A stretch of DNA of 64,000 nt from G963923945 sp965199175 (GTDB lineage Bacteria; Pseudomonadota; Alphaproteobacteria; G963923945), in the NCBI GenBank assembly GCA_965199175.1, contig OZ240684.1:1-64000 (forward strand). Reading direction: 5' to 3'. The notes under the pieces are model-generated. The model worked only from the letters and a program-made list of their open reading frames with translations, was not told the origin of the DNA and ran no database searches. Shown piece after piece: positions 35,288 through 45,200 of the stretch. Both the position numbers and the translations under genes were made by a program. Positions within the stretch are counted from its first letter, which is position 1; every line of letters begins with the position of its first letter.

Positions 35288-36259
35288 CTATACGTAGCCG
35301 CCGACTAAATGATCAGGGCTGCCGCCCAGCCCGCGTTTGAAGGCGGTGACACCATCGGCTGTTTGTGGATTGAGGCCACCAAGATCAAACCATTCAACTC
35401 CGTTGTTGCGTAAGTGTTGCACGGCTTGCCATAATAGCCAGTGATGAGCGCGTGACCGGCGTCCGTGCACACCGCTCCAGGCGGCGACATAGGTTGCTGC
35501 CTGGCCATGTCGGGCGATGATAATGCCGGCGATGGGTGCGGTGTTATCACTCTGGTCTGGCTGTCGGGCCGCCAGCAGCCAGAGATCATTACAGCCTTGT
35601 GCCTGGCTCTTCAAATGGTGGAGAAAAGCTGGCCCTGGCCCTCGGTAGCCTTTGGTCTGTTTATCTGTATCATAAGCTGCAATCACCTGATCGAAGACCG
35701 GTCCGCTTTCGGGCATTTCGCAGGTGAGATTGGCCCGCTCCGCCTGTGTGAGGGCATGACGCCATTTCCCTTTCATCTGAGACCGTATGGTTTTGAGGGG
35801 AGGGCGGAGATCCAACCAAAGAGTCTGATATCCGGGAAAGCGCTGTCGGAATCCGCTTTCCCGGAGTTGTTGTCGATTGTTCTGTGTATCGCTGAGTTCC
35901 GGATGAAAAACAAAACCGCGCCCATGACGTAACCGATAGCGTTGCCGTAGAATCGACAGAACCAGTTGATGCATTCTGGGCGGAATGCTCTCATAAATCC
36001 ATGCCGGACCCCGATACAGACGGCAGATTGATAACAGCTTCAATAATGGCTTAACCTGCACCTGTACCAGGCCGATGGGTTTGTTTTCAAAGTAAATCAT
36101 TCCGCAATCAGCCCGCATGCCTTCGGTTGCTGCCAGGGCCAGAGCATAGGACGAGCTTTGAAGGATGCTGGGCCGATGACAATGGGCATATAGCGCATCC
36201 CACCGGGACCGGCTCGCGGTGTTCCAGTCAATGCGGAAAGGTTGGAAAACTGCGGGCAT
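35288..36259 (-). CDS. FemAB-like / GNAT-fold aminoacyltransferase
   Basis: About 323 residues. The pattern matches FemAB-related proteins with a double GNAT fold: a central segment TIRSQMKGKWRHALTQAERA, then a second domain ending WFDLGGLNPQTADGVTAFKR, which is the conserved D-L-G-G-x-N and F-K-x-G-x-G region. Such proteins attach amino acids to peptidoglycan precursors or modify envelope polymers; the substrate is unknown. Start at ATG 36259 (MPAVFQPFRIDW) is preferred over a TTG at 36310. Confidence 0.8.
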   Translation of the reverse strand: MPAVFQPFRIDWNTASRSRWDALYAHCHRPSILQSSSYALALAATEGMRADCGMIYFENKPIGLVQVQVKPLLKLLSICRLYRGPAWIYESIPPRMHQLVLSILRQRYRLRHGRGFVFHPELSDTQNNRQQLRESGFRQRFPGYQTLWLDLRPPLKTIRSQMKGKWRHALTQAERANLTCEMPESGPVFDQVIAAYDTDKQTKGYRGPGPAFLHHLKSQAQGCNDLWLLAARQPDQSDNTAPIAGIIIARHGQAATYVAAWSGVHGRRSRAHHWLLWQAVQHLRNNGVEWFDLGGLNPQTADGVTAFKRGLGGSPDHLVGGYV

Positions 36260-36359
36260 GAGAAATGTGCCAGTCGGGATGAATGCTGTAAAACCCAACA
36301 CAACCCTCAACCCAACCAGATCACGGGTCTTTCAAACCGGGGCAACGATCTGTCATTTT

Positions 36360-36371
36360 TGGTGGAGCCGA
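36360..36371. repeat. Copy of the tRNA-Ala 3' end
   Basis: TGGTGGAGCCGA at 36360-36371 repeats the last 12 bases of the tRNA-Ala gene (including CCA) found at 36492-36503. It lies about 120 bases past the tRNA 3' end in the same orientation. It could be the relic of a second tRNA copy or of an attachment-site duplication. Confidence 0.45.
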
Positions 36372-36491
36372 AGTGACGACTAAAATACTAATTTATTCAA
36401 TAAAATCAACGATAAACTGTTTCACGGCTGGATTTCAGTATGGAACATTTTCGGGTGAATGAATTGATTGACAGGATGTATTTTTGAGGGA

Positions 36492-36567
36492 TGGTGGAGC
36501 CGAGGGGAGTCGAACCCCTGACCTCAGCAGTGCGATTGCTGCGCTCTCCCGACTGAGCTACGGCCCC
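36492..36567 (-). tRNA. tRNA-Ala (anticodon CGC)
   Basis: On the minus strand the acceptor GGGGCCG pairs with CGGCTCC, followed by A and an encoded CCA. The D-arm is GCTCAGTCGGGAGAGC. The anticodon stem CAGCA/TGCTG encloses ATCGCAC, giving anticodon CGC. The T-arm is AGGGGTTCGACTCCCCT. 76 bases. Confidence 0.97.
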
Positions 36568-36803
36568 GATGCCCAAATAAATTCCAACAATGCGTCGCCT
36601 GACCAGACTCTGTCAAGGAACAGGCAACCGGAGAAAGACGAACAATCTTGCCAAAGCCGCACCGGTATGGTTTTGTCCGGCATCAGGCAGATCAGGTTAT
36701 CTTCGTTTAAGAATCTGGTATCTTCTGGAAATTTATTTTAGATAAAAATTGATTCAGGTCTGAAAAATCAGTTTTAAAATATTTGATGCGGTAACAAGCA
36801 CCT

Positions 36804-37106
36804 ATGCAATCTTTTTATATTCTTCTTCTGGATTGTATTTCCATTTATATGTGGTTGGTGATCGTCGGGGTCATTTTGAGTTGGTTGATCCAGTTTAATG
36901 TCATCAATAGCAGCAACCGCTTTGTTTATCTGGTGGCTACTTTCATCAACCGGGCCACAGAACCAGTTTTAACCCCGATCCGTAGTGTCCTTCCTGATAT
37001 GGGTGGTCTTGATATCTCGCCGGTTATTCTGATTTTATTGTTGGTTTTTGTACGCAATCTTATTCAGGAATACGGTCTGGGCAGTCTACTCTACTCATCT
37101 TTGTGA
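36804..37106 (+). CDS. yggT: YggT-family membrane protein
   Basis: 100 residues with two hydrophobic segments (IYMWLVIVGVILSWLIQF and SPVILILLLVFVRNLI) and the family motif RATEPVLTPIRSVLP between them. YggT proteins (CCB3-like) are linked to cofactor or division functions in some bacteria, but no specific role can be given. It precedes folD in the same direction. Confidence 0.88.
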   Translation: MQSFYILLLDCISIYMWLVIVGVILSWLIQFNVINSSNRFVYLVATFINRATEPVLTPIRSVLPDMGGLDISPVILILLLVFVRNLIQEYGLGSLLYSSL

Positions 37107-37171
37107 TACCCGGATGTTTCTGGTTCTTTGACGTTTATGCACAGTACTCCTATGGTCATGGTACCGGTGGG

Positions 37172-37211
37172 GTATTGGTGCGGTTTTTGAAGTATTGATG
37201 CGGTTTTTGAA
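37172..37211. repeat. Tandem 20-bp duplication upstream of folD
   Basis: Two adjacent copies of GTATTGGTGCGGTTTTTGAA that differ at one base. They end 15 bases before the folD start and so lie in its leader. Confidence 0.85.
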
Positions 37212-37226
37212 AAGGTCGTTGGAAAA

Positions 37227-38144
37227 ATGAGAAGAGAAGTAACGATTATCGACGGCAAGGCATTTGCGGCTAAACTGAGGGCGAATGTGGCTCGCCAGAC
37301 GGCAATTTTGAATGAAAAGCATGGTGTGACACCGGGGTTGGCTGTGGTGTTGGTTGGGGATAATCCGGCCAGCGAGGTCTATGTTCGTAACAAGGTCAAG
37401 CAAACCAGGGAAGTGGGGTTTCAATCTTTCAAGCATGTTTTGCCTGCCGATAACTCAGAAGATGGATTGTTGAACCTGATCCAAGATTTGAATAACGACC
37501 GCCGGGTCGATGGGATTTTGGTACAGTTGCCGCTCCCTGGTCACATTGATGCCAGATTCGTTCTGGATTCGATTGATCCGGATAAAGATGTCGATGGGTT
37601 TCACGCTGTCAATATCGGACGTTTATGGTCGGGATTCGATGCTCTTGTTCCGTGTACGCCGCTGGGATGTAGCCTCATACTGAAACATGTATTGGGAGAT
37701 CTTTCGGGGAAAAAAGCGGTGATCATCGGGCGTTCCAATATCGTTGGGAAACCGATGTCTGCTTTGTTGCTCAGGGAAAATTGCACAGTGAGCATTGCCC
37801 ATTCACGCACCCGCAATTTACCCGAGATCTGTCGCGGTGCCGATATTCTGATTGCTTCGGTTGGCAGTCCGCAGATGGTTAAAGGTGATTGGATCAAGCC
37901 CGGTGCGGCCGTGATTGATGTGGGGATCAACCGGGTCGAAGCCCCGGAAAAAGGTCCGGGGAAGGTGAAGCTGGTTGGTGATGTCGATTTTGCTGAGGCG
38001 GTTGTCGTTGCCGGTGCGATTACTCCGGTGCCTGGTGGCGTTGGTCCGATGACGATTGGCTGTTTATTGGTTAATACATTGCGTGCTGCTTGTCGTCGCC
38101 GGGGTTTTGCTGAATATGATGATCTGAAAAATTTAACCGTTTAA
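37227..38144 (+). CDS. folD: Bifunctional methylenetetrahydrofolate dehydrogenase/cyclohydrolase FolD
   Basis: Interconverts 5,10-methylene-, methenyl- and 10-formyl-tetrahydrofolate using NADP. Signatures: LAVVLVGDNPASEVYVRNK with the downstream catalytic Lys, GILVQLPLPGHID, KDVDGFHAVNIG, and the NADP site KKAVIIGRSNIVGKPMSALL; the C-terminus has TPVPGGVGPMTIGCLL. 305 residues. The stop codon region carries AACCGTTTAA in tandem, forming the perfect palindrome ACCGTTTAAACGGT at 38145-38158. Confidence 0.97.
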   Translation: MRREVTIIDGKAFAAKLRANVARQTAILNEKHGVTPGLAVVLVGDNPASEVYVRNKVKQTREVGFQSFKHVLPADNSEDGLLNLIQDLNNDRRVDGILVQLPLPGHIDARFVLDSIDPDKDVDGFHAVNIGRLWSGFDALVPCTPLGCSLILKHVLGDLSGKKAVIIGRSNIVGKPMSALLLRENCTVSIAHSRTRNLPEICRGADILIASVGSPQMVKGDWIKPGAAVIDVGINRVEAPEKGPGKVKLVGDVDFAEAVVVAGAITPVPGGVGPMTIGCLLVNTLRAACRRRGFAEYDDLKNLTV

Positions 38145-38244
38145 ACCGTTTAAACGGTGCTGGTAAGATTCCGGCGGTATCTGATTGCTGTGCCCGGCAT
38201 CTCAGGGGCGGGGCTTGGTGAAGGCTGGTTTTGTCGGTGATGGC

Positions 38245-39817
38245 CTAAGCGGCCTGGATGATTTGATCGATGACATCCAGGCTGACAGAATTCTCATATT
38301 TTTTGAAATTTTCAGCAAGCTGCCTGATCATAGGCGTGGGGGTCAGGCCAGGCTTTCCTGGGGTCAAGAAGCCCGGCCGGGATATTGGGGCAGTGTTGAG
38401 GAACCGCCATCCCGAAATGGGGGTGTGGCACGGTGGGCACACAGTCCAAAGTTCCGTTTAAGGCGGCCTGAATCATCGCCTGGGTATGGGCAATTTGTAC
38501 CCGGCTTCCGCTCCCGTAAGCACTGCCGCTCCAGCCGGTATTGACCAGCCAGCATTGTGCCTGATATTTTTTAATGTATTGATTGAACAATTCAGCATAA
38601 ACAGATGGTTTAATAGGAAGAAATGGAGAGCCAAAGCATGTTGAGAAAGTGGCTTGTGGCTCATTCCCGACTCCTTTTTCGGTCCCGGCGACCCGGGCCG
38701 CCGGAGAGAAAATGATAGAGGGCTTGTTGCGGGGTCAGGCGGCTGATCGGCGGGAGCACACCAAAGGCATCAGCGGTCAGCATAATGATGGTTTTAGGGT
38801 GCCTGGCCGGTTTTGCTGGCGTTTGGGATGAATTCCAACGGATAGGATCCCCGGCTGTTTTGGGTAAAACGAGCATCATTGAGATCAATCACCCGGCTGT
38901 GTTCATCCATCACCACATTTTCGAGGATTGTTCCAAAGCGGCTGGTGGTGGCATAAATTTGTGGCTCGGCGGTAGGGGAAAGATTGATCAGCTTGGCATA
39001 GCAGCCGCCTTCAAAATTAAAGATTCCATTTGGCCCCCAGCCATGTTCATCATCGCCGATGAATGTGCGGGTTAAATCGGCTGATAACGTGGTTTTTCCG
39101 GTTCCTGACAGACCGAAGAAAATGGCAACATCATTGTCTTTCCCGATATTGGCTGAGCAATGCATCGGCAAGATCCCTTTTTGGGGAAGCAGATCATTCA
39201 TGACCGAGAAGACAGATTTTTTGATTTCACCTGCATACGCGGTGCCGCCGATTAAGGCCAGCTTCTGGGCCATATTGATCAGGATGAAGGTCTCAGAACG
39301 GGTCCCGTGAATGGCCGGATCGGCGTGACATTCCGGCGCATGAATCACTGTAAAACCGGGGGTAAAATCCTCTCAATCCGCCGCAGAAGGCTGAATGAAC
39401 ATATTATTGGCAAACATGCCATGCGGTTTGGGTGATGATTCGCACCGGCAGGCGCAGATTTGGATCCGCTCCACAATAGCAATCCTGGATAAAAATTTCC
39501 CTTCCTTTGAGGTAATCCCGGATTCTGGCATGCAGGGCGTCAAAATGGGCTGGTGCAATGGGCTGATTGACTTTTCCCCAACATAGGGCATTGGTGCTGG
39601 AGGGTTCATCGACAAAAAATTTATCTTCACTGGCGCGTCCGGTATGCTGGCTGGTATTGGCGACAATGGCACCCCCATGGGCTAACCTGACCTCACCCCG
39701 GGCCAGGGCTGCCTCGCACAGAGCTGTTGCGGTGTCATTCCAATGGGCGGTTTTGACGGTCTCAAATCCATGATGTTTGAGCGCATCATGATGAACAGAG
39801 TGTTGATGATCGGTCAT
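38245..39817 (-). pseudogene. pckA: ATP-dependent phosphoenolpyruvate carboxykinase, decayed
   Basis: The full-length gene can still be read by changing frames, starting at the ATG at 39817. The P-loop GLSGTGKTTLSAD and IGDDEHGW are preserved in the middle piece. Damage: a frameshift near 39418 (after TAW, before MFANNMF); an in-frame TGA at 39373-39375 after PSAAD; frameshifts near 38800 (NASKTGQA then HPKTIIML), near 38702 (HFLSG then VAGTEKGVGNEPQ, consistent with a loss of about five bases) and near 38325 (AYDQ then RQLAENF). No single frame encodes more than about 185 residues, so no active enzyme can be made. Neighbours are intact, which argues against poor sequence quality. Confidence 0.93.
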
Positions 39818-40129
39818 ATCGTGATTCCAAATGATTGTGATGGCGGTGGTGACTGGTCAGGGGATTGTGAGGGAGTGTCCTGATTTTGGCTCTATTTTGG
39901 CTACACAACGGTTGGCTAAAGAACGGTTGGTGATATTTGGTTATCTGTTGGCTTTGGCAACGTCTCAGCCAGACGTCACCATGGGTTGGGGATTATAGAC
40001 CGGGTTTATGTGCCAGCAGAATAATCTTCTGGTCAACTCTGTTTTCAGGATTTTTTTATGGTGAATCTGTTTTTTTTAATAGCCAGCCATTCCTGACGTC
40101 AGTTTTCGGATTGGGGAGAGATTGTTTTG
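39818..40129. other. Gap between pckA pseudogene and the AmpG-like gene
   Basis: Former pckA promoter region. Around 39887-39931 short tandem repeats (ATTTTGGCT and ACGGTTGGCTAAAG types) occur. No gene was recognised. Confidence 0.5.
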
Positions 40130-41443
40130 TCAGGGGAATTTTTCAGGGGGTGGGGAAAGCGGCATGTGACGCATCATCCAGATGGCCATGATAACCCCAG
40201 GCAGAGCGGCTAAAACAGTGAAGGCAAAAAACTGTGACCAGCCAACAGAATCAACCAAAAAGCCGCTGGGGGTGGCAAGAAGAGTCCGTCCCAGAGCCAT
40301 GATTGAACTTAAAAGGGCATATTGCGTGCCGGCAAATTTCTTTGCGCAGAGCAGAGATAAATAAGCGACAAAAGCCGCCGACCCCATACCGCCCGAGAGA
40401 TTTTCAATACCAATCGTCACAAACAGCAAACCAATCTGGGCACCAGCTTCGGCTTGCAGGATGAACATGATGTTTGAAAACATCTGAAGGAAGCCGGCAA
40501 AAACCAGGGCCGGCAAGACACCCCGGCGGAACACCATTGCACCGCCGATAAAGACACCAGACAAGGTTGCAAAGACCCCGAAAATTTTACTGGCTGTGGC
40601 AATTTCGCTCTTGGTAAAGCCGATTGTGACATAGAACGGGTTGGCCATCACTCCGGCAAAAGAGTCCCCGAATTTATAAAGCACAATAAAAACCAGAATG
40701 ATGATGGTTTCCCGTACACCATGGCGGTTGATGAATGCGACAAACGGAGTGGTCACAGCCTCATGCAGGCGATCCTGAAAAGGGGCGGTATTGGGTGTGG
40801 CTGCCTGGTCACTTTCCGGGACCGGAGCCAGCAAAGCAGCGATAACCCCGACCAGAAGTGTCCCGGCCATGATCAGGAAAGTTATTCCCCAGGAGAAGGA
40901 CTCAGCCAGAAAGAGTGCCCCGGCTCCGGAGATGAGTCCGCCCAGACGATATCCGGTCTGAGTTGCGGCTGCCCCGGCCCCTTGTTCCTGAGGCTCCAGA
41001 ATGGCGATACGGTACGCATCAATAACGATATCCTGGCTGGCTGAAAAAAAGGCAATAGCCAGGGCTGCGACACCCGCCAGCCAGATATCACCAACCGGAT
41101 CCAGCGTTGCCAGGGTTGCAATCGCACCGATCAGCCCCAGCTGGGTCAGCAGCATCCAGGATTTCCGGCGACCCAATAATCGCTCCAGGCCGGGCAGAGC
41201 GTAAGAATCCATCACCGGTGCCCAGATGAATTTGAGATTCCAGGGAACCCCGACCACGGTAAATAAACCAATGGCCTGGATATCAACCCCGGCCTCGGTC
41301 AACCAGATTGAGACGGTTGAGACCACCAAATAAAGCGGAATCCCGCTGGCAAAACCCATTGCCAGCACAAACAGCATCCGCCGGTTCCCATAAACCCGGA
41401 AGGCATCCACGAACCAGGACCTGTTGAAAGATTGTACAAACAT
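40130..41443 (-). CDS. AmpG-like MFS transporter
   Basis: About 437 residues with twelve hydrophobic segments. The N-terminal pattern LAMGFASGIPLYLVVSTVSI followed by PWNLKFIWAPVMDSY is typical of AmpG-family permeases, which import anhydromuropeptides from cell-wall turnover. The start at 41443 (MFVQSFNRSW) is an ATG; a TTG at 41458 is also in frame. Substrate is inferred from family only; no ampD or ampC is adjacent. Confidence 0.82.
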   Translation of the reverse strand: MFVQSFNRSWFVDAFRVYGNRRMLFVLAMGFASGIPLYLVVSTVSIWLTEAGVDIQAIGLFTVVGVPWNLKFIWAPVMDSYALPGLERLLGRRKSWMLLTQLGLIGAIATLATLDPVGDIWLAGVAALAIAFFSASQDIVIDAYRIAILEPQEQGAGAAATQTGYRLGGLISGAGALFLAESFSWGITFLIMAGTLLVGVIAALLAPVPESDQAATPNTAPFQDRLHEAVTTPFVAFINRHGVRETIIILVFIVLYKFGDSFAGVMANPFYVTIGFTKSEIATASKIFGVFATLSGVFIGGAMVFRRGVLPALVFAGFLQMFSNIMFILQAEAGAQIGLLFVTIGIENLSGGMGSAAFVAYLSLLCAKKFAGTQYALLSSIMALGRTLLATPSGFLVDSVGWSQFFAFTVLAALPGVIMAIWMMRHMPLSPPPEKFP

Positions 41444-41759
41444 CACATCATTGATCAAAAGGGGCCAAAGGTTTCGGGCATATTTGTTGGGTGTCTGGAC
41501 ATATCTCTTACATTTGTCGCCCGGCCTATGACCGATACCTGAACGGATCAGGGCCTGAAAAATTTCTCCTTAAAAATTTTTCTTTGAGAATTTCCGCGAT
41601 GGGATCAGCCAGGGAATATGATCAGCAAAACAGCATCAATACCTGCTGGTGCCCGGAAGGTCACTGAGACGTCACGGCATGATTGAGAATACAGGCATGT
41701 TCAATCATAATCATGTTTTGTTACTGAATGAACGTCTTTTCAAAAGAAGGATCCTCTCT
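41444..41759. other. Gap between divergent ampG-like and PCuAC genes
   Basis: Control region for both genes. AAAATTTCTCCTTAAAAATTTTTCTTTGAGAATTT (positions about 41558-41592) is an imperfect AT-rich repeat. No promoter is assigned with confidence. Confidence 0.45.
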
Positions 41760-42251
41760 ATGAGTCGTTTTGTTTCTCGACCGGTTTTGGTTATTGGATG
41801 TATTGGTCTTGCCCTCATTGGTTTGGGGGGATTTTTTTTCAGCGGTATGGGTGTCCGGATGATGGGGGGGATGACGATTGACCATGGCTGGACGATCCCC
41901 AGTCTTGGTGAAGCCCCGACGGCGGCGGTTTATGTCACTATTGGCAATGGTGGCCGGGCAGATCGTCTGATCAGTGCCCGGACGCCGGTGGCCGGGCGCG
42001 CCGATTTACACAGCCATCGTCTGGAAAATGGCATCATAATGATGCAGCAACTTGAGGCGATTGATATTCCTGCTGATACGGTTGTTTCCATGCAGCCCGG
42101 GGCGTTGCATATCATGCTGTTTGACCTCACAAGCCCGCTTGAGGATGGGCAGACATTCCCGCTGACACTGATGTTTGAACAAGGCGGAACCCGTGAAACC
42201 ACAATCCATGTGCATTGGCCTGAGGATTCTCACTCCGGCCATGCCCATTAG
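41760..42251 (+). CDS. PCuAC-family copper chaperone
   Basis: Periplasmic copper chaperone that delivers Cu(I) to cytochrome oxidase. The N-terminal segment LVIGCIGLALIGLGGFFFSG anchors or exports it. The copper ligands are visible as His and Met positions: HSHRLENGIIMMQ followed by ALHIMLF, the H-x-M pattern of the DUF461 family. About 163 residues, His-rich C-terminus (HWPEDSHSGHAH). Start ATG at 41760 has AAGGA eight bases upstream; an earlier start at 41649 is less likely. Confidence 0.87.
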   Translation: MSRFVSRPVLVIGCIGLALIGLGGFFFSGMGVRMMGGMTIDHGWTIPSLGEAPTAAVYVTIGNGGRADRLISARTPVAGRADLHSHRLENGIIMMQQLEAIDIPADTVVSMQPGALHIMLFDLTSPLEDGQTFPLTLMFEQGGTRETTIHVHWPEDSHSGHAH

Positions 42252-42287
42252 CCAGCTGGAAAAAACCGACCATTCGGTGTATTTTCC

Positions 42288-45200
42288 TCATTGGGTTTGG
42301 GTATCAAGCAGACGGTCCACCAGGGCATCAATCTCCTGGCTGAGGCCGGAATCTTTCAGGGCTTCCCGTACGGCTTTGCGGGCGGTGATGAAATGGGTGT
42401 TATCGGGTATTTCCAGTTTGGCGGCCTGTTTTTCTGCTTCCCGTCCGGTTGCCGCCAGATCCTGATGAAGCGGCTGGGCAGAATCATAGAGGGCAATCGG
42501 CTGGGTAAACATGAGTTTATGGATGTCTCTGGCTCCCCATTGGCCGCGACTCTGCATTCCGGCGATGCGGCGGCGCAGGCTGTCGGCATTCAGGATGGCG
42601 GTGAGGTAAAAGGCTTCGCTGAGTGTCCGGCACTGGGCCCAATACAGCTTGCAATCAATCACTGCTTCCCGGTCCCGGATGATGCAGGAAGCCGGCAGAG
42701 TTCCGGAGGCTGTGTAAACAACCCGCAGCCGGGGAATCGGAAACTGGCTGGAGAGTTTGCCGTAATAGTCGATCTGTCCGACAAAAGAAAGTGCACTTTT
42801 CCCGTGATGGTTCCAGAGGGCTTCGGCCTGTTTCATCCAATCGCGCAGATACATGAAGCCCCGCTTCATGGCTCCTTCTTCGGATAAAATGGTCCGGCTG
42901 CCTTTCCCGTCATCATGATAGGGGATGATTCCTTCCAGCGGGCTGAAGGCCCGGTGGGGCAGAATCGACTCACCCAGATAAACCGGGCGCAGAAACTGTT
43001 TCTCAATCCGGTCGGACAGGGAGGGCAAGTCTTTCCAGGGAAATTTTTCCTGGCGGGAACGATAACTTTGCACCGGTGGTGCGTTTTTGGAAATGCCTAA
43101 TGGCCCCACAGGCGGTCGCTCGACCAGACACAGGAGCCGGGGCACCAGAGTAGCCCCTTGGCGAAACCGCTCCCGATAAGGAGACCCGGCCTCATAGACT
43201 GCCGGGGTCGGGGCGGGAGTTTGGCATTCCCGAAGCACCTGCCGGGCTTGTTCGGGGGTGGCGTTGCGGGTCGGCAGCTGGCCGCGCAAGGCCCGGATTT
43301 TTTCAGGGGTTGGGCTGGCCAGGGCACAACGTTGGGCAATCAGCACACAGCTGGGCACCGGAAAGAGGGGAGCCAGATCATCATCCATCACCCAGGCCTC
43401 CCGGAAGGCCACATTGCCACCCGTATAGCGGCCACTGCGAAAGGGCTGGAATTGTCCACGAGTAAGGGCCGCCAGCGGCATGACAAAGGCAATGATCCCG
43501 TCGCGTTTAAGATATAAGGCGGCTGATTTAGCAAAGAACAGGGCCGAGAGATCTTGTTGCGTTGCCAGTTTGCCGCCGACCCAGAGATGATGCCCCCGGG
43601 CATCATCACGGAAACGGTTCTGCATTTCCTCAGACATATAGCGATAGGCCAGCCAGGGCGGATTACCGACCAGAATATCGGCCTGGTTTTTAGCATGCCA
43701 GAGGGGGCTGGCCAGGTTGCGGGCCACATAGCCCCAGATATTGTTGCGTCCGGCTTCCCGCAAGCGTTGCAGCCGTTCGTAAGTCCCGCCGATTTCCCTG
43801 ACATGGGAGTCTTCAAACCCCCCATAAGCGGTCAGGCTGGCCCGCAAGACAGCCGATGAATCGCGATGTTCCCCGTGTCGTTCCAGGGCCTGATTGACAA
43901 AATCAAAAGAAGAAGGGTCTTCGCATAAACCGGCCGGATAGCTGAGCGTCACCGGGTCCTGGCCGGTTTTTCCCGGCGGTACCGCAATTTCCAGGCGTTC
44001 CTCATTCATGAAGGCGCGAACATTCCACTGCATGGCATCACAGAGATACACCGGCAGGGAAAGATCACCTTTCCGGTTGACAAGCGCATTCCCCAAAGCC
44101 AGCAGATACGTTACCCGGGCAATAATGACAGCAACCGGATGAATATCGAACCCATCAATATGGCGGCAACATTTTTGTGCCACCTGGTTTTCTGTTATGC
44201 CCTGATCCTGTGCGGACCGGCGGAAGTGACGTATGGCATGGAACAGAAAGCTGCCCGAACCACAGGCCGGATCAAGGACTGTTTGATTGACCGGATCATT
44301 GATCACATGGCGGCAGATTTTTTCAGCCAGCCAGTCCGGGGTATAATATTCCCCAAGATCATGGCGTTGGCGCGGATCAATCAGGGATTCATACAGCCCT
44401 TTGAGGGTATCGCTGCTGATTTCATGGAAATCAAACCGCCAGACTTCACGGGCGATCACTCTGGTTAGGGATGCTCCGTTGGCGGCATTCAGCAGCCAGT
44501 CGAAAAAATCACTTTCCACCGCCCCGCGTATCCCGGTTTTATGGAGTATGTGGCCAGAAAGAAAATCATCGGTTTCCGGCAATTCGATTGTCAAAACCCG
44601 GTGCGCCACCGCCTTGGCTAAAATCACCAGATACGTATGCTGCAACCATAATTCATCTTCATCAACTGATTTGCCATAGACAATCCGCAGGAATTGCGCC
44701 CATAGCTGGCGTTTGAGCAAGACTTCCGGATCATCACAGCAAGCCTGCCAGGCTTGTGAAAGACCGTTGATGGCCCGGATACAGGCGGGGCTATCACGGC
44801 CCAGGCGGGCGGTGATCGTCACCGCATCGGCGGGCAATTCCTGTGATAAGGCGGTGAATGAATCAAGCCATATCAATAAGTGCTCAGATTGTTCGGGATC
44901 AGGTTTATGATGGCCGAGTTCAGCCAGATCATTTTCCCCCGATTCATTTTGACGCAATTCATAAGCCCGAAAGCTGGCGCCATCGGTGGCAATCCCGATA
45001 TGGCGGGGGCCGGAATCGGCTTCCCGGTCACTCAGATATCGGTGTAATTGCCGTTTGGCATCTTCAGATTCGCGCTCCAGATTGCTTTTGAATTCAAATA
45101 CGGTGTTGCCCAGTAAGGCATCCATACGGCCACGGGCATGGATCAGATTGGATTCAAAATCGATATCGACACTCTGAGCACCCAGACCCTGGGTTAAGAG

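Noticed and set aside
39137..39817. Two separate small functional PEPCK-like proteins
   Set aside because: The pieces are collinear parts of one enzyme broken by shifts and a stop codon; none holds a complete active site.
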